Shown in pieces: positions 18,180-26,958 of a stretch of DNA of 64,000 bases; within the stretch, counting starts at the first letter, position 1, and each line of letters starts with the position of its first letter. The DNA is from Sandaracinus sp. GTDB lineage: Bacteria; Myxococcota_A; Polyangia; Polyangiales; Houyiibacteriaceae. Under the pieces are notes generated by a model. It was not told where the DNA came from. It did no database searches and worked only from the letters and a program-made list of their open reading frames with translations. The translations under genes were made by a program, and so were the position numbers. The DNA lies in NCBI GenBank assembly GCA_020633125.1, contig JACKEH010000002.1:1-64000 (forward strand). The letters are read 5' to 3'.

Positions 18180-18190
18180 TAGATTCTCGG

Positions 18191-18263
18191 TGGAGATGAG
18201 GGGGATCGAACCCCTGACCTCATGAGTGCGATTCATGCGCTCTCCCAGCTGAGCTACATCCCC
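18191..18263 (-). tRNA. tRNA-Ala (anticodon CGC)
   Basis: A 73-nt cloverleaf. The 5' acceptor GGGGATG pairs with CATCTCC, including the G3:U70 wobble that identifies alanine tRNAs. The D arm is GCTC/GAGC, the anticodon stem CATGA/TCATG, with loop ATCGCAC giving anticodon CGC. The T arm is AGGGG-TTCGATC-CCCCT and the discriminator is A. The 3' CCA is not encoded. A doubled terminator follows immediately. Confidence 0.95.
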
Positions 18264-18497
18264 GAGAGGGCGGGCAATATACACGTGGCCTCGGGGCGTG
18301 CAAGGCCGGTCGACGCATTTGCCGCCACAAACTTTCGTGGCGCCCACGGAGTCCCGCTCGCACGTCGGCGAGGTACCGCGCCCGGGGAGTCACGCGCGTC
18401 TCGAGCCCGGCAAAAGTGCGCAAGCGCATCGCCGCGAAACGACGGCCGTGAGAGAGCCCGCTCGGTTCGCCGCCCACGCGGCGACGTGGAGGACGCC

Positions 18498-19676
18498 ATG
18501 GTCGACTACTACGGCATCGACGACGAGCTCAGCAGCGAAGAGCGCCAGATTCGCGACGCGACCCGTCGCTTCATGGACGCGAAGGTCCAGCCCATCATCT
18601 CGCGCTGCTACCAAGACGGCGTCTTCCCCACCGACCTCATCCCGGGCTTCGCGGAGCTCGGCCTGCTCGGCGCCAACCTCGAAGGCTACGGCTGCGCGGG
18701 CATGGGCGACGTCGCCTACGGCCTCGCGATGCAGGAGCTCGAGCGCTGCGACTCCGGCATTCGCAGCTTCTGCTCCGTGCAGGGCTCGCTCTGCATGTAC
18801 CCCATCTGGGCCTTCGGCTCCGAAGAGCAGAAGCAGCGCTACCTGCCCGGCATGGCCAAGGGCGAGATCATCGGCTGCTTCGGCCTCACCGAGCCCGACT
18901 TCGGCTCGAACCCCACGGGCATGATCACGCGCGCCGACGCGCTCCCCGGCGGCGGTTTCAAGATCAACGGCACCAAGCGTTGGATCACCAACGGCAACCT
19001 CGCGAAGGTCGCGATCATCTGGGCCCGCGTGCAGGGCACCGGCGACGAAAAGCGCGACGGCAAGGTGCACGGCTTCCTCGTGCCGACGGAGTCGAAGGGC
19101 TTCACCGCCATCAAGCTCGAAGAGAAGTTCTCGCTGCGCGCGAGCGTGACCAGCGAGCTCATCCTCGAAGACGTCGAGGTCGGCGCCGACGCGCTGCTCC
19201 CCGGCGTCATCGGCATGCGCGGCCCGCTCAGCTGCCTCTCGCAGGCGCGCTACGGCATCTGCTGGGGCGCGATCGGCGCCGCGATGAGCTGCTACGAAAC
19301 CGCGCTCTCGTACGCGAAGGATCGCGTGCAGTTCAGCAAGCCCATCGCGGGCTACCAGCTCGTGCAGCAGAAGCTGGTGCACATGCTCACCGAGATCACG
19401 AAGGCGCAATGCCTCACGCTCCGCCTCGGCCGCCTCAAGGAAGCCGGCAAGGTGAAGCCGCAGCAGATCTCCCTCGCGAAGCGGAACAACGTCTCGCACG
19501 CGCTCGAGATCGCCCGCGTCGCGCGCGACGTGCTCGGCGGCAACGGGATCATGTACGACTACCCCGTCGGCCGGCACCTCATGAACCTCGAGACCGTCTA
19601 CACGTACGAGGGCACGCACGACATCCACACGCTGATCGTCGGCCAAGACATCACGGGCATCCCCGCCTTCGACTGA
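18498..19676 (+). CDS. gcdH: glutaryl-CoA dehydrogenase (acyl-CoA dehydrogenase family)
   Basis: A 392-residue FAD enzyme. SVQGSL preceded by Arg (GIRSFCSVQGSL) corresponds to the glutaryl-binding Arg region of GCDH. GCFGLTEPDFGSNP is the FAD/substrate loop. TYEGTHDIHTLIVGQDITGIPAF contains the catalytic Glu in the context specific to GCDH rather than other ACADs. It oxidises and decarboxylates glutaryl-CoA to crotonyl-CoA in lysine/tryptophan breakdown. ATG 18498 follows GGAGG at good spacing. No partner catabolic genes are adjacent. Confidence 0.9.
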   Translation: MVDYYGIDDELSSEERQIRDATRRFMDAKVQPIISRCYQDGVFPTDLIPGFAELGLLGANLEGYGCAGMGDVAYGLAMQELERCDSGIRSFCSVQGSLCMYPIWAFGSEEQKQRYLPGMAKGEIIGCFGLTEPDFGSNPTGMITRADALPGGGFKINGTKRWITNGNLAKVAIIWARVQGTGDEKRDGKVHGFLVPTESKGFTAIKLEEKFSLRASVTSELILEDVEVGADALLPGVIGMRGPLSCLSQARYGICWGAIGAAMSCYETALSYAKDRVQFSKPIAGYQLVQQKLVHMLTEITKAQCLTLRLGRLKEAGKVKPQQISLAKRNNVSHALEIARVARDVLGGNGIMYDYPVGRHLMNLETVYTYEGTHDIHTLIVGQDITGIPAFD

Positions 19677-19695
19677 CTTCGTCGAAGCACGCACG

Positions 19696-19725
19696 AACGG
19701 CCGGCTCGGAGACGAGTCGGCCGTT
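19696..19725 (+). terminator. terminator hairpin after gcdH
   Basis: AACGGCCGGCTC and GAGTCGGCCGTT form a long stem around a GGAGAC-like loop, followed by TTTGG. It lies 20 bp after the gcdH stop and before the kinase gene. Confidence 0.55.
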
Positions 19726-19806
19726 TGGCGTGAGCGACAAAGCGTTTCCCGACGCAGGGGCCGATGCCGCTGGCGCCCGCGCGTGTGATCGGTACCTTGC
19801 GGAGCA

Positions 19807-21222
19807 GTGAACGTCGGTCGCTACCACCTCGACCGCCTGTTGGGCGAAGGCGGCATGGGAAGTGTTCACGCCGGAACCCATTCGGTCACGGGCCGGAAGG
19901 TGGCCATCAAGCTGCTGCGGCCCGAGGTCGCCGCGGTGCCGGGCGTCCACCAACGCTTCCTCACCGAAGCGCGCGCGGCGTGTGCCGTCGATCATCCCCA
20001 CGTCGTCGACGTGCTCGACGTCGACGTGACGGCGGACGGGCAGCTCTACATGGTGCTGGAGCTGCTCGACGGCGAAGCGCTCGACACGCGCCTGCAACGC
20101 GGGCCGCTTTCTCCGAAGGAGCTCTGGCAGCTCGCCGAGCCGTTGCTCGACGCCCTGCAGCGCGCCCACGAGCGTGGCGTCGTCCACCGCGACATCAAGC
20201 CCGCCAACGTGTTTCTCGCGCAAGATCGAACGGGCCGTAAGGTACCGAAACTGCTCGACTTTGGCATCGCCAAGCTGCTCGAAGGCGACGACCCCTCCGT
20301 GACCGCGAGCGGGCATCTGCTCGGAACGCCGCTCTACCTGCCGCCGGAGCACGTGCGCGGCGCGAAGGAGGCGACCCCGGCCGGCGACGTCTACTCGTTC
20401 GCGGCGCTTTGCTACGAGGCGCTGTCCGGGGTGCCGCCGCATCCCGCCAAGACACTTCCCGAGCTGCTCCTCTCCATCGTCTCGAAGACACCCCCGCCCT
20501 TGGTGGAGCGTGGGGTCTCGCCGGCGCTCTCCGAAACCATCGCGGCAGGGTTGGCGCGCGACCCGGCCGACCGACCACCGTCCGCCGCGGCGTTCGCGGA
20601 GCGACTGCGCGTCGCGGTCGAGTCGGCAGAAGATGCGCCGGCCCTCGAGACGCCGGACGCGCTCGCCCTCACGGGCGCCGCAGCGAACCATGTCTTGCCG
20701 AAGACCACGCCGGGCGCGCCGCTGCCCGTCTTGCCGCCGCCGCGACGAAACCTCGCGTGGCTCGCGCTCCCGGCCGCGCTGCTGATCGCGCTCGTCGGCT
20801 ACGTGTCGACCCGTTCGGACGAGGTGCCGACGTCCGAGCCGACTCGGCTCACTCCGAGCCCCGTCCACGCGAGCCCCCGCGCGTCCGCCGAAGCCGGAGT
20901 CGCCACGACGGAAGACCTGCACGAAGACCCGAACGAAGGCGGGGACTCGAACGAAAGCGGAGACTCGGACGAAGCCTCGAACGAGCCGGCGGAAGCGACG
21001 ACGACGACCGTCCGCCGAAACACCACGAATCACCCGGCGACGCGCGAGACCGCGAGCTCGCACACGAACGCGCCCACCAGCGAGCCGGTCGACGACCCAG
21101 CCATGAACGCGCCCACCCACGAGCCGGCAACGACCATGACCGAAACGCCTCCCGCACCGGCCCCCGAGCCCGTAGTGGTCGAAGGCATTCGAAGTGGAGG
21201 CCTCCGTGCCGACGAGTTCTGA
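19807..21222 (+). CDS. Ser/Thr protein kinase, Pkn type, single membrane span
   Basis: The N-terminal kinase domain (residues about 5-270) has every key element: glycine loop GEGGMGSV, VAIK lysine, catalytic HRDIKPAN (an RD kinase), DFG and GTPLYLPPEH. One transmembrane helix (LAWLALPAALLIALVGYV) follows, then a disordered extracytoplasmic tail rich in Thr, Glu, Asn and Pro, with no PASTA domain. GTG 19807 is the first start. It heads a tightly packed set of four genes (to 23789) encoding exported proteins, suggesting it senses or controls envelope proteins. Confidence 0.9.
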   Translation: MNVGRYHLDRLLGEGGMGSVHAGTHSVTGRKVAIKLLRPEVAAVPGVHQRFLTEARAACAVDHPHVVDVLDVDVTADGQLYMVLELLDGEALDTRLQRGPLSPKELWQLAEPLLDALQRAHERGVVHRDIKPANVFLAQDRTGRKVPKLLDFGIAKLLEGDDPSVTASGHLLGTPLYLPPEHVRGAKEATPAGDVYSFAALCYEALSGVPPHPAKTLPELLLSIVSKTPPPLVERGVSPALSETIAAGLARDPADRPPSAAAFAERLRVAVESAEDAPALETPDALALTGAAANHVLPKTTPGAPLPVLPPPRRNLAWLALPAALLIALVGYVSTRSDEVPTSEPTRLTPSPVHASPRASAEAGVATTEDLHEDPNEGGDSNESGDSDEASNEPAEATTTTVRRNTTNHPATRETASSHTNAPTSEPVDDPAMNAPTHEPATTMTETPPAPAPEPVVVEGIRSGGLRADEF

Positions 21223-22222
21223 TCGCGCCGTGCTCGTGGGGTGCCTCGTCGTGGGGTGCCTGCTCCCGCGCCCGCTCGCGCTCGCTCAACCCGAGCCGCC
21301 TCCTTCGACCGGGACCCACGACGCGCCGACGGACGACGCGATCGACGCCGAAACGACGGGAGCAACCGCGACGGATGAACCGGGGGCGATCGCCGATCCC
21401 GACCCGAACCGCGCGGCGTACGACGCCTTCGTCGCGTCGGCGCTTCGCGCGTTCGGAGTGGGTCGCTTTCGCGAAGCTGCCGACGACTTCCGTGCCGCGT
21501 ACGGACTGCGGCCCTCGGCGCGCGCCCTCCGGGGCCTCGGCAAGGCGCTCTACGAGCTCGGCGACTACGTCGGCGCGTCCGAAGCGCTCGAGCGCGCGCT
21601 CGTCGCCACGGTCGATCCGCTCGGCGCCGCGTTGACGGAAGACGTCGAGACCTTGCTCGTCCGCTCGGAACGCCAGCTCGCGACGTTGGCGATCACGACC
21701 TCGGTCGACGCCGAGCTGGTGGTCGACGGTCGCTCCGTCGAAGCCGGCGTGGTGCGCGTGAACGCCGGCACCGTGCAGGTCGACGCGACCGCGCCCGGTC
21801 ATCACCCGCTGCGCCGCGACGTACGCATCGAAGCAGGAGAACGTGTGGAGCTGACGCTGACCCTCGAGCGGCGGGCCGAACCCGTCGTCGTGACGTCGCA
21901 GCGTTCGTTGCTTCCCGCGGTCGGCGGCACGCTCGCGGCCGTCGGACTCGGCGGCGTGATCGGTGGCGCGTTCTGGCGGGCCGACCGACACGACGCGCGC
22001 ACGACGTGTCGCGAACGCGAAGGGGTGGTGTGCACGAACGCGGACCGACTGCGCGTCGAAGAACGCGCGGCCCTCGCGACGACCGTCGTCGCCGCCGTCG
22101 CCACCGCCGTCGGCGTCGGTCTGCTGGTCGGTGGTCTGCTCGGACGAGAAGAACCGACCGACGCCGTCGCCTGCGCGCCGGTGCGCGGGGGCGGGCTCTG
22201 CGCATGGGAGGGCCGGTTCTGA
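21206..22222 (+). CDS. exported TPR/PEGA-like protein
   Basis: GTG 21206 sits 5 bases after GGAGG and is preferred over GTG 21194. The signal peptide (VLVGCLVVGCLLPRPLALAQ) leads to TPR-like helices (GVGRFREAADDFRAAYGL, LGDYVGASEALERAL), then a PEGA-type beta domain (VDAELVVDGRSVEAGVVRVNAG), then two hydrophobic segments at the C-terminus. PEGA domains are extracytoplasmic modules often linked to Ser/Thr kinases, which fits the kinase gene it overlaps by 17 bp. Confidence 0.75.
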   Translation: MPTSSDRAVLVGCLVVGCLLPRPLALAQPEPPPSTGTHDAPTDDAIDAETTGATATDEPGAIADPDPNRAAYDAFVASALRAFGVGRFREAADDFRAAYGLRPSARALRGLGKALYELGDYVGASEALERALVATVDPLGAALTEDVETLLVRSERQLATLAITTSVDAELVVDGRSVEAGVVRVNAGTVQVDATAPGHHPLRRDVRIEAGERVELTLTLERRAEPVVVTSQRSLLPAVGGTLAAVGLGGVIGGAFWRADRHDARTTCREREGVVCTNADRLRVEERAALATTVVAAVATAVGVGLLVGGLLGREEPTDAVACAPVRGGGLCAWEGRF

Positions 22223-23163
22223 TGCGCTGGCTTCGACTCTTCGCGCTCGTGTGCTTCGGATGCACGACGCCACAGTTCCTCGAGGCGACCTGCGACAACC
22301 GTCGCGACGACGACGAAGACGGGCTCGTCGATTGCGACGACCCCGATTGTGCGCCGAGCGGTCTTTGCGAGAACGAGCGCGAACGTTGCCTCGACGGGCT
22401 CGACAACGATCGCGACGGACGCGCCGATTGCGAGGTCGAGGCCTGCGTCGCCGCCGGCTTCTGCGAGCCCTTCGTACCCGACACGCCGTGCGACACCCTC
22501 ACCCAAGAGGGTTGCCCAATCGGCATGGGGTGCTGGCTGACCGACGACGAAACGCTCACGTGTGCGCGCACCGAAGGCGCCACGCGCGTGCACGGCGAAG
22601 CCTGTGACGACACGGTCGCGGTCAGCCGTGGTTGCCTCGTGGGGCACACCTGCATCGATGGAACGTGTTGGCGGGGATGCCTGCTCGACGGCGACTGTCC
22701 CTTCGACTCCCGTTGCCTCGGCGACGGTTCGACGGACGCCGGCACCTGCACGATCCCCTGCAACCCACAACTGGGCAGCGAAGCGTGCGAGGCCCCCGCG
22801 GCCCTCTGCGCGCCGCTCGCGGCCTTCGTCCCAGAGCTTCCCTTTCGCCAAGGGGGCGGCCTCTTCACGTGTGTGGTGGTGGACGCCGGGACGGTGGGCG
22901 GCGACCGAGTCGAAGGCGAACGGTGCGGTGGCCGGAGCGCGCGGTGTCGACGCGACCTCGTGTGCGCGCCGAACCTCGACGACGTGCAGAGTTGTCGGAC
23001 ACCGTGCTTCGCCAACGTCGAAGGCGCGCCGCGTCCCGGCACGGGTTGTCCACGCGAAGACGATCTCTGCTGGCCGACCTACCCGAGTCACCCCGCCATC
23101 GAACGCGGGGGCGACGCGGTGACGTTGATTCAAGGCACGTGCTGGGCACCGGGGGAACGATGA
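22222..23163 (+). CDS. Cys-rich lipoprotein
   Basis: ATG 22222 overlaps the preceding TGA. The leader MRWLRLFALVCFGC is a short lipoprotein signal. The body has about 30 cysteines and two Asp-rich repeats (NRRDDDEDGLVDCDDPDC, GLDNDRDGRADCEVEAC) of the kind that bind calcium in metal-binding myxobacterial surface proteins. No catalytic motif. Third gene of the kinase-led unit. Confidence 0.75.
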   Translation: MRWLRLFALVCFGCTTPQFLEATCDNRRDDDEDGLVDCDDPDCAPSGLCENERERCLDGLDNDRDGRADCEVEACVAAGFCEPFVPDTPCDTLTQEGCPIGMGCWLTDDETLTCARTEGATRVHGEACDDTVAVSRGCLVGHTCIDGTCWRGCLLDGDCPFDSRCLGDGSTDAGTCTIPCNPQLGSEACEAPAALCAPLAAFVPELPFRQGGGLFTCVVVDAGTVGGDRVEGERCGGRSARCRRDLVCAPNLDDVQSCRTPCFANVEGAPRPGTGCPREDDLCWPTYPSHPAIERGGDAVTLIQGTCWAPGER

Positions 23164-23789
23164 GGTCGTGGTTCCTCGTCAGTTGTCTCGCGTGTGTCGC
23201 GTGCGGTGGCACGAAGTCACCACCCGACGCCTCGGACGCGACGGTCGACGCACCCACCGACGCAACCGTCGACGCCGGCGCATCGAACCCGAGGCGCACG
23301 CTCGACGAATGCGACGACCGCATCGACGCGTTCGGAAGCCAGCGCGTGTATTGGCGCGACGGCCTCGTCTACACGGAGCTCCGCGTCGACGACACGACCT
23401 GGGCCGGGCTCTACGTTCATGACGACGTACGCGCGGGCGACGCGTTCGACCTGGAAGACGAGCCGCTCGACCTTCGAACCTGTCGCGTGTGCCTGCTCCG
23501 CGGCGTCGACTGCACCGACCCGACCGACTACCGCACCTGCGATCTGCGCATGGCCGCGCGTGGGCGCGTGGCGGTCCTCGCACGTCCGAACGCGGCCGGC
23601 GACGACTTCAGCCTCGAGCTCGCCGACGTCTTCTTCGAGCCCATCACGCTCGACACGTCGTTGCGCTCGACCCTTCGCGACGCGCCGTGCAGCTACCAAC
23701 GGCAAGCGAGCTTCATGTCGGGTGCGGTGATCGACGACACGACGGAATGCGATCCGCGGAACCTCGTCTGCGCGGTCGAAGCACGCTGA
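23160..23789 (+). CDS. small lipoprotein
   Basis: Starts with an ATGA overlap with the upstream gene. MRSWFLVSCLACVACGG is a lipoprotein leader, followed by an Asp/Ala/Thr linker and a 150-residue beta-rich domain with six cysteines (for example CRVCLL and CTDPTD). No family recognised. Last gene of the unit that starts with the kinase at 19807. Confidence 0.7.
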   Translation: MRSWFLVSCLACVACGGTKSPPDASDATVDAPTDATVDAGASNPRRTLDECDDRIDAFGSQRVYWRDGLVYTELRVDDTTWAGLYVHDDVRAGDAFDLEDEPLDLRTCRVCLLRGVDCTDPTDYRTCDLRMAARGRVAVLARPNAAGDDFSLELADVFFEPITLDTSLRSTLRDAPCSYQRQASFMSGAVIDDTTECDPRNLVCAVEAR

Positions 23790-23801
23790 GACCCGTACCC
23801 C

Positions 23802-24683
23802 TCAACGACCGAGGCGCTCGGGCAACGCGGTCGTCACGCCGATCCCGAAGACCGGGTGACTTCCGGCGTGTACCAACGCGCGAAGCCGTCCTTCGGCGTC
23901 GAGCACGGGCGAGCCCGAGTTGCCGGGCTCGATGGGACAACCCGACAACCAACCCACGCGTCGCGCTTCGGCACCGAGCCGCGCCTCGGCCGCCTCCGAG
24001 GTCTCCGCTCGGCACAGGCGCGCCTCGAGCTGGTGTTGGCTGCCGTAGATCGGATGCGGCGTGACCGACGCCACCGTGACGATGGTCCCTTCGCGTACCG
24101 CCTCGGACGCCAGCGTCGCGAACGGTCGCGGGAGTGGGCGCTCGAGCAACAACAACGCCCAGTCTTGGAGGAGCACTCCGTCTTGGGTGTCGGGGTCCTG
24201 CGCGAGCACGCGAACGCAGCGCGCGACCGCGGCTTCGTGATCCGTCGTGGCCGGGAACGCGACCCACGCGTCGTCGCATCGCGGCGTGGTCAGGCAATGG
24301 CTCGCCGTCAGCACCCGGTCGGGCGCGACCAAGGTGCCGGTACAGCGAACCGGCGGGATGCGACCCGTGAGGTCCGGCTCGCGGCCGGGAAAGACGACGA
24401 GACCGACCGAGGGAGGGCATCGTGTGGCGTCGGCACAGCGGACCTCGGGTCGGGCTTCGGTGAGCAAGGTGCGCAGGGCGCTCCGTGGCTCGCGGGGATC
24501 ACGAATGGCATCTCGCTCGGTGCGAGGCCCCGCAGCTTGTGCGGCGGCGAGGGTCGAGAGCCCATCGGGTTCAGGTTCCGGGGTGGAGTCGGTCGACCGG
24601 ACGGCCTCCGCCGACTCCGAACGCACGTCGCTCGTCGCGCCCCCGCACGCGATCACGAGCCCCGCGAGGGCGACCCGCCACAT
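23802..24683 (-). CDS. trypsin-like serine protease lipoprotein
   Basis: The catalytic triad is visible: His in LTASHC, Asp in LQDWALLLLE and Ser in PGNSGSPV. ATG 24683 gives a leader MWRVALAGLVIACGG with a lipobox, so the protease is probably outer-membrane anchored. A Ser/Glu/Pro-rich linker precedes the S1 domain. It converges with the kinase-led operon and its stop lies 12 bp from that operon's last gene. Confidence 0.85.
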   Translation of the reverse strand: MWRVALAGLVIACGGATSDVRSESAEAVRSTDSTPEPEPDGLSTLAAAQAAGPRTERDAIRDPREPRSALRTLLTEARPEVRCADATRCPPSVGLVVFPGREPDLTGRIPPVRCTGTLVAPDRVLTASHCLTTPRCDDAWVAFPATTDHEAAVARCVRVLAQDPDTQDGVLLQDWALLLLERPLPRPFATLASEAVREGTIVTVASVTPHPIYGSQHQLEARLCRAETSEAAEARLGAEARRVGWLSGCPIEPGNSGSPVLDAEGRLRALVHAGSHPVFGIGVTTALPERLGR

Positions 24684-25065
24684 TCCCACAGCCTGGGGGG
24701 TGCCTGGGGAAGCGGCAAGCGCGGGGAAAACTCGGGCGCGCGAATCCTTCAGTGCCCGTGAGAGATTCGACGTGGAAGGTCTGGAAGATCCACGGGATCT
24801 CCACTTGCGGATCGGAGGTGAGACGTGAGGCGCCGACGACCGCATGCGGCGTCGGACAACCTCGGGGCGGGAGAGTTCCTGGGACGGGACGGGGACGGGT
24901 CGGGGACGGGGACGGGGACGGGGACGGGGACGGGGACGGGGTCAGGGACGGGCACGCGCACGGGACGACTGGGTGCGAACGAGGGTGGATCGGAGCCGAT
25001 ACCACGCCTCGTCTCAACCGCGATCCGCCTGGGGGATCGCGGTGGACGATCCACGCCACCTACGA
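24684..25065. repeat. intergenic region with (GGGGAC)n hexanucleotide run
   Basis: No gene is convincing in this 380-bp gap. Bases about 24880-24950 consist of GGGAC/GGGGAC units, the longest uninterrupted part being six identical hexamers. A short GGGCAC/GCACGGGAC tail follows. The upstream 100 bp should hold the protease promoter. Confidence 0.5.
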
Positions 25066-25092
25066 AAATCGCCCGCGCGAGGCGGGCGATTT
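25066..25092 (-). terminator. terminator of the LeuB-type dehydrogenase gene
   Basis: AAATCGCCCGC and GCGGGCGATTT form an 11-bp perfect stem around a 5-base loop, with T residues following on the minus strand, 49 bp after the stop codon at 25141. Confidence 0.7.
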
Positions 25093-25140
25093 CTCGTTCT
25101 CGACTTTCCACCTGGTCGTGGAGAATCGGTGCGGTGGGGG

Positions 25141-26205
25141 TCAGCGCGCTTCTTCGCGCAGCCGCTTCACGATCCAATCACCCGTCGCGCGGGTGCCGAG
25201 GTCACCGCCGACCTCGCGGGTGCAGTGTCCCGTCTCGATCGCTTCACGCACCAAGCGCGTCAGCAGCGCCTCTTCGCCCTCGAAGCCGAGGTGCGTCAGC
25301 AGCATGCCGACCGTGAGCACCGTCGCGAGCGGGTTCGCCACGTCTTTGCCCGCCAAGGGAGGCGCGCTGCCGTGGACCGGCTCGAACATGCTGACCTTGC
25401 CCGGGTTCACGTTGCCGCTCGCCGCCATGCCGAGGCCACCCTGCAGGCCGGCGCCGAGGTCGGTGACGATGTCGCCGAAGAGGTTGCAGGCGACGATGAC
25501 CTCGAAGGGCCGCGGGTCCTGGATCAGGTAGAGGCAGAGCGCGTCGACGAAGACGTGATGCGCCGCGATGTCCGGGTACTCCTTGGCGACCTCCTGGAAG
25601 GTGCGGAGCCAGAGCCCGTGCGCGTCGGGCATCGCATTGTGCTTGTCGCACATGTGCACGCTCTTGCGGCCCGTCTTCTTCGCGAGCTCGAAGGCGTGGC
25701 GGACGATGCGCTCCACGCCCTTGCGCGTGTTGAGGTCGACCTGGGTCGCGACCTCGTCGGGGGTGCCCTTCTTGAAGGTGCCGCCCATGCCGACGTAGAT
25801 GCCCTCGGTGTTCTCGCGAAGCACGAGGATGTCGACCTCCTCCGCGCGCACGTTCTTGAGCGGCATCAGGCGCTCGTGAAGGCACTGGATCGGCCGGAGG
25901 TTCACGTAGAGGTCGAGCCCGAAGCGCAGCCCGAAGAGGATGTCGCGCGCGTGCTTGAGGTCGGGCACCCGCGGGTCGCCGAGCGCGCCGAGCAGCACGC
26001 CGTCGCACTCCTTGGCGACGAAGTCCGCGACCTCGTTCGGGTAGGTGGTGCCGTCCTTCAGGTAGCGGTCGGCGCCGAGGTCGAAGTCGTGGAGCTCGAG
26101 CTTCCAGCCCCGCAGATCCCGGAGCGCCTCGAGCACCTTCACACCCTGCGCGACCACCTCGGGTCCGATGCCGTCACCACCGAGGACCGCCACCTTCTTC
26201 GTCAT
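25141..26205 (-). CDS. leuB: 3-isopropylmalate dehydrogenase-type oxidoreductase
   Basis: A 354-residue protein of the isocitrate/isopropylmalate dehydrogenase family. Visible are the N-terminal GGDGIGPEV, the substrate region LRFGLDLYVNLRP, the Tyr-containing loop RENTEGIYVG, DKHNAMPD, the metal-binding DALCLYLIQDP and NLFGDIVTDLGAGLQGG, and the cofactor region EPVHGSAPPLAGKDVANP. It would oxidise and decarboxylate 3-isopropylmalate in leucine synthesis. The loop LGDPRVPDLKHARD differs from the usual GPKW context, so tartrate or isocitrate-type substrates remain possible. No leuA/C/D genes are adjacent. Confidence 0.85.
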   Translation of the reverse strand: MTKKVAVLGGDGIGPEVVAQGVKVLEALRDLRGWKLELHDFDLGADRYLKDGTTYPNEVADFVAKECDGVLLGALGDPRVPDLKHARDILFGLRFGLDLYVNLRPIQCLHERLMPLKNVRAEEVDILVLRENTEGIYVGMGGTFKKGTPDEVATQVDLNTRKGVERIVRHAFELAKKTGRKSVHMCDKHNAMPDAHGLWLRTFQEVAKEYPDIAAHHVFVDALCLYLIQDPRPFEVIVACNLFGDIVTDLGAGLQGGLGMAASGNVNPGKVSMFEPVHGSAPPLAGKDVANPLATVLTVGMLLTHLGFEGEEALLTRLVREAIETGHCTREVGGDLGTRATGDWIVKRLREEAR

Positions 26206-26424
26206 AGGCCGGCGACCCTAGCAGCGGGGCGCCGAGCCTCGAAGGGCGCTTCTCACATCCTGCCGGGCCGCGGGGCTCGGGTTCGTCGGCGTTCCTTCAC
26301 GGGAGGAAGCCCGGCCGGCGCACAGGTTTTCCACAGAATCACGCGAGGAGACGAAGCCAAAATCGACCGTGATACGTGGTCGATTCTGGCTCCAAGACCC
26401 GTTCTGTCCACAGACGCAGTGGCT
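26206..26424. other. intergenic region with hairpin and DnaA-box-like sites
   Basis: GCCAAAATCGACC (26356-26368) and GGTCGATTCTGGC (26378-26390) form a 13-bp stem, likely the terminator of the minus-strand rhodanese gene. TTTTCCACA (26327-26335) matches the DnaA box at 8 of 9 bases, and CTGTCCACA (26404-26412) at 7 of 9. Confidence 0.4.
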
Positions 26425-26734
26425 TCACATCACGTTGCCGAGACCGCCCGCGTCGTGGACCTGTTCGAAGCCCTTCGAGCGGAGGATCGAGGTCGCGCTC
26501 GCGCTGCGGGCGCCGGAGCGGCAGTAGACGATGATCTCGCGGTCCTTCGGGAGCTCCTTGGCCCGCGCGGGAAGGTCCTGGAGCGGCACGTTGCGCGCGC
26601 CCTTGGGGTGGCCGGACGCGAACTCGCCCGGCGTGCGGACGTCGACCAGCCACGCACCGGCCGCGACCTTTGGCCTGAATGTCGTCGCGTGAGAGCCGGT
26701 TCGAGCCACCGAAGAGTCCAGCGAAGAGTCCCAT
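26425..26734 (-). pseudogene. rhodanese-domain protein, frameshifted
   Basis: ATG 26734 is preceded by a strong AGGAGG and encodes MGLFAGLFGGSNRLSRDDIQ. The rhodanese domain proper (VAAGAWLVDVRTPGEFASGH, active-site Cys in VYCRSGARSAS) lies in another frame. Removing one A from the AAA at 26669-26671 joins them into a normal protein of about 100 residues. So the gene carries a single-base insertion, or the assembly has a homopolymer error. The 94-codon frame starting at 26709 is not preceded by a ribosome site and is probably not the native start. Rhodaneses transfer sulfane sulfur. Confidence 0.75.
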
Positions 26735-26958
26735 GATTGCCTCCTGCCTGCCGAGTTCTCGCGGGCTCGACCCCGCTCATTTCACCGAACGTGCCACAGG
26801 CGAGACAACGATCGAAGAGCGCGAATTGCTTCTGTTTTTCGCGCTTTCTTCCCCAACTACCCACAGCGCTCGCGACACCGTGCGACGACGTCGCGACATG
26901 CCCGAAACGCCGACGACCGTTCGACCCCGAGGTCACCCGAACGTCACCGCGCCGAACG

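Noticed and set aside
26425..26709. Stand-alone 94-codon rhodanese starting at 26709
   Set aside because: The start has no ribosome site and the first residues are frameshifted sequence; the strong AGGAGG-ATG at 26734 shows the native start.
24844..26736. 630-codon plus-strand frame opposite the leuB-type gene
   Set aside because: Arg/Val/Glu-rich antisense shadow running through a microsatellite and a real gene.
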